64,000 nt of DNA, taken from contig NZ_JACJIM010000003.1 of assembly GCF_014138435.1 (NCBI RefSeq), positions 372,001-436,000 of the forward strand, written 5' to 3'. Position 1 is the stretch's first letter. Each line of letters opens with the position of its first letter. The notes under the pieces were generated by a model. The model worked only from the letters and a program-made list of their open reading frames with translations, was not told the DNA's origin and ran no database searches. The translations under genes and the position numbers were made by a program. Source of the DNA: Methylobacterium fujisawaense (GTDB lineage: Bacteria > Pseudomonadota > Alphaproteobacteria > Rhizobiales > Beijerinckiaceae). This document shows, piece by piece, positions 63,558-64,000 of the stretch.

Positions 63558-64000
63558 TCAGCGCACCGGGTCGAGCCAGCGCGCGAGCCTCCCGGTCGCA
63601 AGGCCGGCGCGGGTTTCCCGGTAGCCGAGTTCCGCCGATTCGCGGAAGCGCGACCAGGCGCGCAGATCGATGCCGGAGAGCTGGGGCTTGAGCACGGCGG
63701 TCGCGTGCGCCGCCGCCATCAGGCTCTGGGCGTCGCTCGACACGGTGGCGGCGCGCAGCAGCAGCGGTGCCAGACCCGGCATCGCCAGCGGCGAGCCGAT
63801 CAGCTTGCGTACGAGCCGGCCGCTCCAGCCGCGCTGCGGCATGTCCTGGAACGCCCGGTCGGTCCCGACATCGACGGCCAGAACCGGTCCGCGCTCCAGC
63901 CCGGCGGCGACATCCGCCGGCAGGTTGTTCATCATGCCGCCATCGACCAGGACGCCCTCGTCGCAGAGCACCGGCGGCAGGAGGCCGGGAATCGCGATGC
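63558..64000 (-). CDS. Patatin-like phospholipase, C-terminal part (truncated by window edge)
   Basis: The frame continues to the window edge and reads IAIPGLLPPVLCDEGVLVDGGMMNNLPADVA, the conserved end of the patatin/NTE core; the aspartate of DGG is the catalytic partner of a serine (GxSxG) that lies beyond 64000. The C-terminal 100 residues are helical. Likely a bacterial NTE-type lysophospholipase. Confidence 0.88.
   Translation of the reverse strand, partial: IAIPGLLPPVLCDEGVLVDGGMMNNLPADVAAGLERGPVLAVDVGTDRAFQDMPQRGWSGRLVRKLIGSPLAMPGLAPLLLRAATVSSDAQSLMAAAHATAVLKPQLSGIDLRAWSRFRESAELGYRETRAGLATGRLARWLDPVR

Overview
The window is very GC-rich (about 70 percent by eye), gene-dense bacterial chromosome. 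Proteins and gene order fit an alphaproteobacterium of the Hyphomicrobiales (Rhizobiales), and the small lineage-specific proteins (DUF6894, DUF6481, DUF2934, short secreted proteins) suggest Methylobacterium or Methylorubrum. This is inference from family knowledge; there is no rRNA gene in the window. No CRISPR array, phage or insertion sequence was found.

Layout. 1-3.6 kb: a decayed gene remnant, tRNA-Thr(CGT), aroB-aroK, and divergently a 50-residue membrane protein coupled to xerD. 3.7-7.4 kb: an OhrR-type MarR regulator, a soluble cytochrome c, a UDP-glucuronate-epimerase-like protein and several small lineage proteins. 7.4-12.2 kb: two MFS transporters and xseA. 12.2-19 kb: acetyltransferases, an unusual alpha/beta-hydrolase/dehydrogenase-subunit fusion coupled to a GMC flavoprotein, and a MocR regulator divergent from a PaiB-like gene. 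19-20.8 kb: a minus-strand trio of unknown function (a glycosyltransferase-like protein, a zinc ribbon and a membrane-anchored protein). 20.9-28.9 kb: one minus-strand unit, atzG-atzE-atzH-like genes followed by a complete Dpp/Opp-type ABC importer, suggesting import and hydrolysis of a ureide- or carboxybiuret-like compound. 29.7-33.2 kb: small lysine/alanine-rich, secreted and coiled-coil proteins and a HAD phosphatase.

33.4-46 kb is a housekeeping block: nfuA, tsaB, rimI, plsC, (MxKDx protein and lldP inserted), miaB, phoH/ybeZ, ybeY, corC/ybeX, lnt, then an MFS exporter. 46-49.2 kb is an oxidative-stress pair, katA and oxyR, divergent with an OxyR-type site overlapping the oxyR start. 49.3-53.9 kb has an exported argininosuccinate-lyase-like protein, an AbrB-family membrane protein, dgkA and ilvA. 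54-57 kb has MgtC, EcsC and AmpG-like membrane proteins. 57.3-58.9 kb encodes a LOV-domain (blue-light) histidine kinase with a single-domain response regulator. The rest is mutS, a His-rich secreted protein, an epoxide-hydrolase-like enzyme and the end of a patatin-like gene cut by the window edge.

The observations most worth following are the hydrolase/dehydrogenase fusion with its iron-sulfur-type GMC partner, the exported lyase lacking the usual catalytic histidine, the AtzG/E/H-ABC importer unit with a start-codon tandem repeat, and the LOV kinase.
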